Notes under the pieces: model-generated | What the model was told of the DNA's origin: nothing | Databases searched by the model: none | The model's input: only the letters and a program-made list of their open reading frames with translations | Position numbers and translations under genes: made by a program | Assembly (NCBI RefSeq): GCF_009903685.1 | Contig: NZ_JAAABI010000008.1 | Coordinates: 1 to 64,000, forward strand | Reading direction: 5' to 3' | DNA: 64,000 bases | From: Flagellimonas ochracea | GTDB lineage: Bacteria; Bacteroidota; Bacteroidia; Flavobacteriales; Flavobacteriaceae | Shown: positions 34,501-42,294 of the stretch, in pieces | Numbering within the stretch: position 1 is the first letter of the stretch | Layout: every line of letters begins with the position of its first letter

Positions 34501-35071
34501 ATTTTTTGTTATTATATAATTCAATCGCTTTTAGGTATTTCATTGCGATAGGCTCTGTTTGGCCGTCCAAAAACCCATTTAATTCCGGGTGATTTTCGTC
34601 AATCCAGCTTAAGAGTTTAGTTCTGTTTCTTTCCCAAGTTTTATCATTAAAAAGCACGTTCTTTCTTTCAATACTGATTATTTTATCAGAATCAAATCGG
34701 ATGACTTCATTCCAGACAGTTGGTTCTTCGTGAAGAAGAAGGATTCTTTTATCCACTTTTGAAATCGTTGATTTAACAATTTCGTTTTCTTGCTCAATTT
34801 CAAGGATTTTGTATGTTGGATTGAATACTGAATCCCATTTCAACCATTCTTCAATATATTCTTTCTTTGAAAATGTTTGCTCATAGTCATAATCGGTTTC
34901 TTTGGTCAGAAGGCTATCAGTCACTAAAGTTTTCATAACAGCACTATCAGAATTGTCAAGAGCCTTGTAATATTGCTTTGCAATTTCAAGTTTGCCAATT
35001 TCCTTTTCAGAGTTTTTACAAGAGGTAAATCCAAAGGTCAATAACAATAAAGGAATTATAATTTTATTCAT
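34499..35071 (-). CDS. NTF2-like lipoprotein, function unknown
   Basis: The 190-aa product has a lipobox (LLTFGFTSC, Cys18) followed by KNSEKE. The first about 110 residues of the mature part resemble an NTF2-like/SnoaL cone fold (AKQYYKALDNSDSAVMKTLV, KKEYIEEWLKWDSVF), followed by a helical tail. The start is the ATG at 35071; upstream in-frame codons to 35218 lack a signal peptide and cross the conserved border block. The stop codon overlaps the AACGTGCTACAAC border block. AT-rich and cassette-like. Confidence 0.72.
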   Translation of the reverse strand: MNKIIIPLLLLTFGFTSCKNSEKEIGKLEIAKQYYKALDNSDSAVMKTLVTDSLLTKETDYDYEQTFSKKEYIEEWLKWDSVFNPTYKILEIEQENEIVKSTISKVDKRILLLHEEPTVWNEVIRFDSDKIISIERKNVLFNDKTWERNRTKLLSWIDENHPELNGFLDGQTEPIAMKYLKAIELYNNKK

Positions 35072-35200
35072 TTGTATTTCGTTTTCGTAATGTGCTACAA
35101 CTTGTTTATATGGATGTAAAATACGTTTATATACACCCAAAATGGAATATAATGGACATAAAAAATACTCTTTTATTGAAACGCAGATATAAAGAATTAT

Positions 35201-35240
35201 GTCATTTCGAAGGAACAAAGTGACTGAGAAATCTTAAATT
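35201..35240. repeat. Partial copy of the dispersed GTCATTTCGA repeat
   Basis: GTCATTTCGAAGGA, then GTGACTGAGAAATCT, matches the left half of the element at 32172-32250; the right half is missing. It lies at the right edge of the cassette-like island. Confidence 0.7.
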
Positions 35241-35300
35241 TAACAGGAAGTGTTCACGTATAAGGTAGGGATAAGCCATTTCACATTTGAGTTATAAGGC

Positions 35301-36173
35301 ATGCCGCAGAATTTTCTTAAATACTACATCCACATTGTTTTTTGTGGAATCTTTCTGGTGACACAAGCCCAAATCACCCACCCCAAAGCCAGTCCCTTTG
35401 CCACGGTGGAGCAAGAAGTGGGCCTGGCTAAAATAACGGTACACTATTCTCGTCCAGCAGTTCGTGGCAGGGAGGTTTTTGGCAACTTGGTACCCTATGG
35501 CCGTATTTGGCGGGTAGGTGCCAACGAGTCCACCAAAATAACTATTAGTTCGGAGATGGAAGTCACGGGCAATGTACTACCAAAAGGCACCTATGCACTT
35601 TATGCTTTTCCGAAGGCTGATACCTGGGAAATAGCATTCCATACCAATACCACCCATTGGGGCGATGGCCGAAAAAACTATGACCCCTCGGAAGATTTGT
35701 TTCGCATTACGGTTATACCAAAACAAATACCTTATCATCAAGAAAATTTTTTGATTGCGTTTGATTTCATTACCCATAATAGTCTCCAAATGCAATTGAC
35801 ATGGGCCAACACCCAAGTGGTTATTCCTTTTTCGGTGCACACGGAAAAGCAAATGGATGCGGAAATTACCAAGCAAATAACCGAAAACCCAACCGCCCAG
35901 ACCTACTATGAAGCTGCTCGTTACCTACAAGAACAACAGAAGGATTTTGAAAGGGCGTTGGGTTATCTCAACAAAGCTTTGGAACTGGGTGGGGACACTT
36001 ATTACTTTCATCGTGTAAAATCCTTGGTGGAAGCAGAACTTGGGGATTACGAGTCGGCCATTAAATCTGCGAAAAAATCAAAGGAATTGGCAGCAAAAGA
36101 GGGAAAGGACGAGTTTGTGCGGATGAATCGAGCTAACATCAATCAATGGAGCGTTCTTTTGAAAGAACACTAA
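35301..36173 (+). CDS. DUF2911 protein with C-terminal TPR-like repeats
   Basis: The 290-aa product has a signal peptide (HIVFCGIFLVTQAQ) and a DUF2911 domain (residues about 28-175: ITVHYSRPAVRGREVFGNLVPYG in part, WRVGANESTKITIS, LPKGTYALYAFP, WEIAFHTNTTHWG). Two TPR-like helices pairs follow (AQTYYEAARYLQEQ, ALGYLNKALELGGD, YESAIKSAKKSKEL). DUF2911 proteins are common in Bacteroidota and of unknown function. It is probably periplasmic. Stand-alone gene. Confidence 0.88.
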   Translation: MPQNFLKYYIHIVFCGIFLVTQAQITHPKASPFATVEQEVGLAKITVHYSRPAVRGREVFGNLVPYGRIWRVGANESTKITISSEMEVTGNVLPKGTYALYAFPKADTWEIAFHTNTTHWGDGRKNYDPSEDLFRITVIPKQIPYHQENFLIAFDFITHNSLQMQLTWANTQVVIPFSVHTEKQMDAEITKQITENPTAQTYYEAARYLQEQQKDFERALGYLNKALELGGDTYYFHRVKSLVEAELGDYESAIKSAKKSKELAAKEGKDEFVRMNRANINQWSVLLKEH

Positions 36174-36252
36174 GCACTATTTTGAGTTCAAGAGATAAAT
36201 ATCCTTTTAGGAACTAACTTTCCCGTATTTTTGCATTCCATTTTCAAGAACC

Positions 36253-37560
36253 ATGCGCACAAAATCGCTCAAGAAGAACAAAATCAATGTGGTTACCCTC
36301 GGTTGTAGCAAGAATGTCTACGATTCCGAAGTACTCATGGGCCAGTTGCGGGCCAATAACAAAGAAGTGGCCCATGAGGAGGAAGGCAATGTGGTCGTCA
36401 TCAATACTTGCGGATTCATAGCCAATGCCAAGGAAGAGAGTGTAAACACCATTTTGGAGTATGTGCAAAAGAAAGAGGCCGGAGATGTGGACAAGGTTTT
36501 TGTAACCGGTTGCCTTAGCGAGCGCTACAAACCCGATTTGCAAAAAGAAATTCCCAATGTTGATGCATATTTCGGTACCAGCGATTTGCCAAATCTATTA
36601 AAAGCCCTGGGAGCCGATTACAAACATGAACTCTTGGGTGAACGTTTAACGACCACGCCAAAAAACTACGCGTATCTGAAAATTGCCGAAGGTTGTGATC
36701 GACCTTGTTCTTTCTGTGCCATTCCATTGATGCGTGGTAAGCACAAAAGCAAACCCATTGAAGCGTTGGTGAGCGAATCCCAAAAATTGGCTGCAAATGG
36801 AGTCAAAGAACTGATATTGATTGCCCAAGATTTGACCTATTATGGTTTAGATCGCTACAAAAAGCGGAATTTGGCCGAATTGCTCCAAGCGTTGGTGAAA
36901 GTGGAAGGTATTGAATGGATACGATTGCACTATGCCTTTCCGACTGGATTTCCAATGGATGTCCTGGAAGTGATGCGCAAAGAACCCAAGATTTGTAATT
37001 ACATCGACATTCCGCTACAACATATTTCCGATTCCATTTTAAAAAGTATGCGACGGGGGACCACGCAGGCCAAGACCACCAAGTTGCTCCGTGATTTTAG
37101 GACTGCCGTTCCCAATATGGCCATTAGAACCACATTGATTGTGGGTTATCCAGGAGAAACCGAAGCGGATTTCCAAACGCTGAAAAATTGGGTCAAGGAA
37201 ATGCGATTTGAGCGCTTGGGCTGTTTCACCTACAGTCACGAGGAAAACACCCATGCTTTTTCTTTGGAGGACGATGTGCCCGAGGAGGTAAAGCAACAGC
37301 GTGCCAATGAAATTATGGAACTTCAATCGCAGATATCTTGGGAACTGAACCAAGAGAAAATCGGAAAGATTTTCAGGTGTATCATCGATAGAAAAGAAGC
37401 CAATTACTTTGTGGGAAGGACTGAATTTGATTCCCCGGATGTGGACAATGAGGTGCTCATTGATGCTTCCAAACACTATGTGAAAATCGGTGACTTCGTT
37501 TCACTAAAAATTATGGAAGCTTCCGATTTTGATCTCTACGGAGTTCCCTTAGATCAATAG
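36253..37560 (+). CDS. rimO: Ribosomal protein S12 methylthiotransferase RimO
   Basis: The 435-aa radical-SAM enzyme adds a methylthio group to an Asp of ribosomal protein S12. The N-terminal UPF0004 domain supplies three cluster Cys (VVTLGCSKNVYDSEVLMGQL, Cys18; INTCGFI; VTGCLSERY). The radical-SAM CxxxCxxC is in GCDRPCSFCAIPLMRGKHKS. The C-terminal TRAM domain ends with FDLYGVPLDQ. Length and motifs are typical. A -7-like TATTTTTG at 36226-36233 lies just upstream. Confidence 0.95.
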   Translation: MRTKSLKKNKINVVTLGCSKNVYDSEVLMGQLRANNKEVAHEEEGNVVVINTCGFIANAKEESVNTILEYVQKKEAGDVDKVFVTGCLSERYKPDLQKEIPNVDAYFGTSDLPNLLKALGADYKHELLGERLTTTPKNYAYLKIAEGCDRPCSFCAIPLMRGKHKSKPIEALVSESQKLAANGVKELILIAQDLTYYGLDRYKKRNLAELLQALVKVEGIEWIRLHYAFPTGFPMDVLEVMRKEPKICNYIDIPLQHISDSILKSMRRGTTQAKTTKLLRDFRTAVPNMAIRTTLIVGYPGETEADFQTLKNWVKEMRFERLGCFTYSHEENTHAFSLEDDVPEEVKQQRANEIMELQSQISWELNQEKIGKIFRCIIDRKEANYFVGRTEFDSPDVDNEVLIDASKHYVKIGDFVSLKIMEASDFDLYGVPLDQ

Positions 37561-37657
37561 TTTGCAAGTTTGTTTGCAAGATGACATTTGTCATAGTACA
37601 CCTCCCGTGTAGGGCATAGTTTTGATTTCTGAACTGGAAATCTAAAACTTTATTCCC

Positions 37658-38140
37658 ATGACCAACGAAATTAATGGCAAAAAGGTAAGTGCCACCATAG
37701 TGGTGCTTCGCATTTTGATTGGTTGGCATTTTTTGTATGAGGGCGTCGTAAAAATGTACAATCCAGAATGGACTTCCTTTGGTTATTTGGCATCGGCTCA
37801 AGGACCTTTGAAACCAATTTTTACCACATTGACCGCAGAAGCTGTAATCGGTTGGGTAGATACCCTGAATATGGTTGCATTGCTTCTGGTCGGAATCACT
37901 TTGATATCGGGATTTCTTGAGCGGATGGGCTCCCTTGTCGGTATCGGACTGCTATCGCTTTATTATTTGGCACATCCATCCTTGCCTTGGCTACAACAAC
38001 TTAATGTGGAGGGGAACTACTGGTTGGTCAACAAAAATCTGATTGAATTGGTAGTTTGTGTCTTACTCTACTATTATCCCACGGGCCACATATTTGGACT
38101 TACCTATTTTACCCGTAAAAAAGAACTGACCAAAATTTAG
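37658..38140 (+). CDS. DoxX family membrane protein
   Basis: The 160-aa inner-membrane protein has four hydrophobic segments (ATIVVLRILIGWHFLYEG, MVALLLVGITLISGFL, LVGIGLLSLYYLAH, NLIELVVCVLLYY). The first contains the RILIGWHFLYEGVVKM signature of DoxX/thiosulfate-quinone-oxidoreductase small-subunit-like proteins. The Gfo/Idh/MocA gene begins 4 bp downstream, so the two are cotranscribed; the same pairing recurs in Bacteroidota. It may provide a membrane redox partner (inference). Confidence 0.85.
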   Translation: MTNEINGKKVSATIVVLRILIGWHFLYEGVVKMYNPEWTSFGYLASAQGPLKPIFTTLTAEAVIGWVDTLNMVALLLVGITLISGFLERMGSLVGIGLLSLYYLAHPSLPWLQQLNVEGNYWLVNKNLIELVVCVLLYYYPTGHIFGLTYFTRKKELTKI

Positions 38141-38144
38141 AATT

Positions 38145-39764
38145 ATGAAATGGACTAGAAGAGACTTGTTAAAAGGTTTGGGTGGACTTCCCATACTGGG
38201 AGCCGTTTGGTGGGCCGGTGCCACCAGCACCGTAAATAACAGAAGGGAACGGTATGAAATTTTGGAACAGTTGAACATACAACCCTCATTACCTCCCACG
38301 GTGCCGGGTATTGAAGGCGAACCAACCCGGGTTGGAATTATCGGTTTCGGCATACGTGGAGAACAACTTTCTAGGGCTTTGGGGTATGCCACCGAAGAAT
38401 GGAAGGAAGAAATGCGGCTGGAAAAAGAAGAGGATCCCAATAATAGCGCATTGGAAGATTTCATGAATCAGGATAAGCTCAATGTAAATATTGTTGGAGT
38501 TTGTGACATTTTTGATGTACGTGCCGAAAGGGCTATCGATTCGTTTTCTACTCCAGACAATAGAATCAAGCGATATACCACTTATAAAGAGATGATTCAT
38601 AGTGGGGATGTGGATGCCGTTGTTATTGCTACACCTGACCATTGGCATGCCCCGATGTCCATAGAGGCTTTAAAAAACAATGTGCATGTCTATGTAGAAA
38701 AACCAATGACCCACACCATTTCCGAAACCTATGCTTTGCGTGATGCTGCACATCAATCCAAAGCCGTTTTTTCCGTGGGCCACCAGCACAGACAAACATT
38801 GAGTTTTAGTACCGCCAGGGATATTGTGGAAAAAGGGACATTGGGTCATGTTTCGTTGATACAGACCAACACCAATCGTAATGATGACAACGGCGCTTGG
38901 AATTATGACATTCATGAAAAGGCGAGTCCCCAAACCATTGATTGGGACCAATTTTTGGGCAGTGCGCCACAGGTACCTTTCAACAAGAATCATTTTTTCA
39001 GATGGCGTAAATGGTGGGCCTACGGTTCAGGACTTTCTGGGGATTTGTTAACCCATGATTACGATCGTTTGAACTGCGTTTTGAACATGGGCATACCCAC
39101 TTCGGTTATGGCTTCGGGGGGAATATACACCCATAATGACGGAAGAAATGTTCCGGACGTTTTGCAGGTAAACATGGAGTTTCCCAATTACAGTACGGGA
39201 AGCAGCCAGCCCAAGGGGAAAGAGAAGGGTATGACTTTTTGCTACAGTGCCACCTTGGGCAATGGGTTCAATCGACCTACCATATTGATGGGCCATGATG
39301 CTTCTATGGAATTGGGCAATAATTTGACAGTATGGCCGGATGCAGCATCTACCCGATATGCCGATATGTTGGAAGCTGAAAAGATGAAGCCCCACATTCC
39401 CATCTACCAATACAACCCCGCTGCCAATGTGCCCGATGCCATTTCATCGGCAACCTCCCAATATTTTGCAGATAAGGGATTGATGTGGACCTATATTGAT
39501 GGGGTAAGGGTCGATTCCACTTTCTTGCACATGCGGGAGTGGCTGAGTGCCATTAAAAATGGAGGTAAAGTAAGTTGTGGAATCAAAGAAGGTTTTGAAG
39601 AGGCGATTTCAGCGCACATGGCAGGTTTGTCTTGGAAATTGGGCCGAAAAATTGAATGGGATGAAGCTTCAGAAACCTTGGCGCCCATTGATGGAATTGA
39701 TTTTGATGAAGTGCTGTTGGCCAGTGATTGGCAGGTTGAACAAGCAATGGCGGAAGAAGCTTAG
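38145..39764 (+). CDS. Tat-exported Gfo/Idh/MocA family oxidoreductase
   Basis: The 539-aa product begins with a twin-arginine signal (TRRDLLKGLGGLPILGAV) and then an NAD(P)-binding Rossmann domain (TRVGIIGFGIRGEQLSRAL, VNIVGVCDIF, VVIATPDHWHAPMSIEAL) and the EKP motif (VYVEKPMTH). The C-terminal half is the alpha/beta substrate domain. Exported members act on sugars or sugar acids with tightly held cofactor; glycoside hydrolase-like family 109 enzymes are relatives. The operon partner is the DoxX membrane protein. The substrate is unknown. Confidence 0.9.
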   Translation: MKWTRRDLLKGLGGLPILGAVWWAGATSTVNNRRERYEILEQLNIQPSLPPTVPGIEGEPTRVGIIGFGIRGEQLSRALGYATEEWKEEMRLEKEEDPNNSALEDFMNQDKLNVNIVGVCDIFDVRAERAIDSFSTPDNRIKRYTTYKEMIHSGDVDAVVIATPDHWHAPMSIEALKNNVHVYVEKPMTHTISETYALRDAAHQSKAVFSVGHQHRQTLSFSTARDIVEKGTLGHVSLIQTNTNRNDDNGAWNYDIHEKASPQTIDWDQFLGSAPQVPFNKNHFFRWRKWWAYGSGLSGDLLTHDYDRLNCVLNMGIPTSVMASGGIYTHNDGRNVPDVLQVNMEFPNYSTGSSQPKGKEKGMTFCYSATLGNGFNRPTILMGHDASMELGNNLTVWPDAASTRYADMLEAEKMKPHIPIYQYNPAANVPDAISSATSQYFADKGLMWTYIDGVRVDSTFLHMREWLSAIKNGGKVSCGIKEGFEEAISAHMAGLSWKLGRKIEWDEASETLAPIDGIDFDEVLLASDWQVEQAMAEEA

Positions 39765-39781
39765 TGCTTTCGAGCAAAACG

Positions 39782-40537
39782 TTACAGAATTACGTAGGAT
39801 ACCAATTCTTCAACGGTCGGGTGGTCGTTACCCCCTGCAGGTTCGATGGTAATGTTCAACGATTCGGCGTCTTCAATATATTTTAAAGTGACCAACTCAC
39901 TATCAGTGGGCAAAGTGCCCATATTGATCATTTCCCCATCCACATCGCTCCACATTTGATACGTTTTATCTTTGGGCAAGGCAGGTAAGCCCTTTGGGTT
40001 GACAAGCACCTGCTGACTTTTATGGTTGACGTAGGCCACGGCTTTTCCGTTGGATGCTTTTTGGTTTCCGTAGAGGACCAAAGGAATAACATCGGGATTA
40101 TTGATACTCTTAAAATGATTGGAAGTAAGTCTGAATTCTGATTCTAATTTGTCCACTTGACGCCGCAATTGACTGGTTTGGGATTGAAGGGTACTTAAAC
40201 TGCTTTCTGCATCTTGCCATTTTCCATAAAGCCAAAAGGAGCTAAGCCCGAAAAGCAGTGCCACAGTAGCTGCTATGGATAATGGAAGCCAATTTATTTT
40301 CCTAATACCCGGTTGTTCCAAAGCATTTTTTAATTGCGTTTTCACAAGATTGGGGGGTGTTATGGCTTGCTCTATTCCCATACGTTCAAAATCAGCTTCC
40401 AATACATCAAAATGTGCCTTAAGTTCTTTATCCTCCCCAAGGGCTTTTTCCACAATAGCGGTCAGATCTTCTGAGAGCTCTCCGGTCAGATAAAGCTCTA
40501 GAAGTCCTTCTTCTAATATCCTTTTCTTATCCATCAT
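39782..40537 (-). CDS. Anti-sigma factor (RskA-like)
   Basis: The 251-aa single-pass inner-membrane protein has a cytoplasmic N-terminal part with a ZAS-like helical region (residues about 1-90), one membrane helix (LSIAATVALLFGLSSFWLYG), a coiled coil (LSTLQSQTSQLRRQVDKLES) and a periplasmic RskA-type domain (NPKGLPALPKDKTYQMWSDV, EMINMGTLP). It should hold the ECF sigma factor inactive. Its start overlaps the sigma-factor stop by 4 bp. No metal-binding HxxxCxxC is visible. Confidence 0.88.
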   Translation of the reverse strand: MMDKKRILEEGLLELYLTGELSEDLTAIVEKALGEDKELKAHFDVLEADFERMGIEQAITPPNLVKTQLKNALEQPGIRKINWLPLSIAATVALLFGLSSFWLYGKWQDAESSLSTLQSQTSQLRRQVDKLESEFRLTSNHFKSINNPDVIPLVLYGNQKASNGKAVAYVNHKSQQVLVNPKGLPALPKDKTYQMWSDVDGEMINMGTLPTDSELVTLKYIEDAESLNITIEPAGGNDHPTVEELVSYVIL

Positions 40538-41097
40538 GCCATTAATTGTAAAATAAACAAAATGTAGACCAATTTATGGTTGTAGGTCTCCCGTAATTGC
40601 TTCAAGGCTTGTCTCACATAGGATTTAAACGTGCCCAGGGGCACTCCCATGGCCTTGTGTGCCTGTTTATGGGTGTAACCCCTATAATACACAAGGGCAA
40701 TAGCTTCTTGATGATGCGGTTCAAGGGTTTTTATGGAGCCTTTTAAAGCTGCATAGTCAGGTTCCTCTTCATTCACCTCTTTTGTGTCATATACACTTAA
40801 ATCTTCCGTTTGGATGAGCTTTTTCTTGGAACGCATCGAATTTAATGTAGTATTTCGGGCGACGCGATAGGCCCAGGTATAAAACCGACCTTTGGATGCA
40901 TCGTAACCTCCTATATTTTTCCAAATTTTGATGAATGTTTCCTGTAGTAAATCCTGGGCTTTGGCTTCATCTCTGCACATACGTAGTATGACCCCGTAAA
41001 GTGCACCGGCATATTTGTCATATAAGGTAAGGAGGGCTTTGTCATCGCCGGAAAGCAAACTGGCGATTACCTCATGGTCTTCAAAAGTAGTCTTCAT
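40534..41097 (-). CDS. ECF-type RNA polymerase sigma factor
   Basis: The 187-aa product has sigma-70 region 2 (LTLYDKYAGALYGVILRMC, AQDLLQETFIKIWKNIGGYD, RFYTWAYRVARNTTLN) and region 4 (LEPHHQEAIALVYYRGYTHK, MGVPLGTFKSYVRQALKQL). It directs RNA polymerase to a small regulon when the anti-sigma factor releases it. It overlaps the anti-sigma gene by 4 bp and is divergent from a fasciclin gene, which may be a target by analogy to SigK/RskA of mycobacteria. Confidence 0.94.
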   Translation of the reverse strand: MKTTFEDHEVIASLLSGDDKALLTLYDKYAGALYGVILRMCRDEAKAQDLLQETFIKIWKNIGGYDASKGRFYTWAYRVARNTTLNSMRSKKKLIQTEDLSVYDTKEVNEEEPDYAALKGSIKTLEPHHQEAIALVYYRGYTHKQAHKAMGVPLGTFKSYVRQALKQLRETYNHKLVYILFILQLMA

Positions 41098-41213
41098 CGT
41101 TAGTGTTAAAGATATGATAAAAAAAGCCTGTCTTCATCCATACGCCCAAACCATGTGTAAATAATAACGTAAAGCGCGCAAAAAATAAATCATTAACAAT
41201 TAAAACCAGAAAA

Positions 41214-41732
41214 ATGAAAAAATTATTATTGGGAATCGCAACCTGTGCAGTATTCTTATTCGCTCAACAAACAAATGCACAAAAAACCAATGATATTGTG
41301 GATATCGCAGTATCTGTGGAAGACTTTTCCACTTTAGTGACCTCCTTGAAAGCGGCAGATTTGGTAGGTGCATTGAAAGGTGAAGGACCATTTACGGTAT
41401 TTGCTCCAGTGAATTCAGGATTTGCCAAGATTGATTCAGAAACACTTGACGCACTACTACAACCAGAAAACAAAGAAAAATTATCAGCTATCCTAACGTA
41501 TCACGTAGTTTCTGGAAAATTGATGGCTTCTGATGTCGCTGCTGCTTTGGAGAAAGGAAATGGAAGCGCAGAACTTACGACCTTGAACGGTGGGAAATTG
41601 ACTGCTATGAAGAAGGACGATGGCATTTATTTAATGGATGCTAAAGGAAATTCGAGTAAAATTTCCAAAACCGATGTTGCTGCCTCAAATGGAGTAATCC
41701 ATATTATTGAGGATGTTGTAATGCCCAACTAA
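41214..41732 (+). CDS. Secreted fasciclin-domain protein
   Basis: The 172-aa product has a signal peptide (LLLGIATCAVFLFAQQTNAQ) and one complete fasciclin (FAS1) domain: IVDIAVSVEDFSTLVTSLKA, GPFTVFAPVNSGFAKI (H1 motif), LSAILTYHVVSGKLMASDV and NGVIHIIEDVVMPN (H2-like end). FAS1 proteins mediate adhesion or act at the cell surface. It is a single-domain form of normal length and ends in a strong terminator. Divergent from the ECF sigma/anti-sigma pair, 116 bp away. Confidence 0.93.
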   Translation: MKKLLLGIATCAVFLFAQQTNAQKTNDIVDIAVSVEDFSTLVTSLKAADLVGALKGEGPFTVFAPVNSGFAKIDSETLDALLQPENKEKLSAILTYHVVSGKLMASDVAAALEKGNGSAELTTLNGGKLTAMKKDDGIYLMDAKGNSSKISKTDVAASNGVIHIIEDVVMPN

Positions 41733-41757
41733 GCAAGTATTGTTCGTTCTGATGTTG

Positions 41758-41783
41758 AAAAGCACCGCATTGCGGTGCTTTTT
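41758..41783. terminator. Bidirectional terminator between convergent genes
   Basis: AAAAGCACCGCA pairs with TGCGGTGCTTTTT across a minimal loop. It serves the fasciclin gene (+) and the SRPBCC gene (-). Confidence 0.85.
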
Positions 41784-42294
41784 ACATGTTAACAAACTCA
41801 AAACCGGCCAGGGGAATATCTGTTAGGTCGAAATCCCTTTCATTAAGAAGAATTCCGTGCTCCAGATAGGCCTTAAGGTTCGCCAGCCAAAACGTCCAAC
41901 CATTGCTACAACCATAGTGAACATTCAATTTGCTTTCATCATCTGTAGGAATGTTGTATTGTCGCAATGTTAAAAGAACAGCACTCTCATGGTTCTCCAG
42001 TGAAACGGAAACGTTGTTACCTTCAAACGTTATAACCAAATTGTCGGTCCCATTTGCTTCAAGAACCTCTCCAGTGGCTTGTCCATCCCAATTGTGCCAT
42101 TCCCAAACATAGAGATCACCTTTTTGAATTTTCTCTGACGCGTTTCTTTTGGTGCCGTCCACTTTTTGATATTCGGCCTTCTTCAAAAACCATGAACTTA
42201 TTCCTTCCGAGGTAGCCCAACACCAATATAGTTTTTCCATTGGAGCTTTGATATAAATCTTTTTTGTGAATTCGTCAAAAGCTAGTTTTTTCAT
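41782..42294 (-). CDS. SRPBCC/AHSA1-type protein
   Basis: The 170-aa soluble protein has the START-like (AHSA1) fold: FTKKIYIKAPMEKLYWCWAT, ISSWFLKKAEYQ, YVWEWHNWDGQATGEVLEAN, and a C-terminal long helix (GWTFWLANLKAYLEHGILL). Such proteins bind hydrophobic ligands or act as Hsp90 co-activators; the ligand is unknown. It is the last gene of a four-gene operon, and its start overlaps the preceding stop by 4 bp. Confidence 0.88.
   Translation of the reverse strand: MKKLAFDEFTKKIYIKAPMEKLYWCWATSEGISSWFLKKAEYQKVDGTKRNASEKIQKGDLYVWEWHNWDGQATGEVLEANGTDNLVITFEGNNVSVSLENHESAVLLTLRQYNIPTDDESKLNVHYGCSNGWTFWLANLKAYLEHGILLNERDFDLTDIPLAGFEFVNM

Larger units (their letters stand above)
33291..35240 (-). 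mobile_element. Possible two-gene cassette island with attC-like borders
   Basis: Two AT-rich minus-strand lipoprotein genes lie between plus-strand ftsY and the DUF2911 gene. On the minus strand each gene ends at an A-A-Y-GTGCTAC block overlapping or touching the stop codon, and each begins after a GTTG-type block (GTTGTAGCACATT or GTTGGAAGACATT). The layout matches integron gene cassettes. No integrase is in the window. Confidence 0.45.

Noticed and set aside
33459..35071. Toxin-antitoxin or phage defence pair
   Set aside because: Both products are lipoproteins with secretory signals and no nuclease, kinase or helix-turn-helix features.
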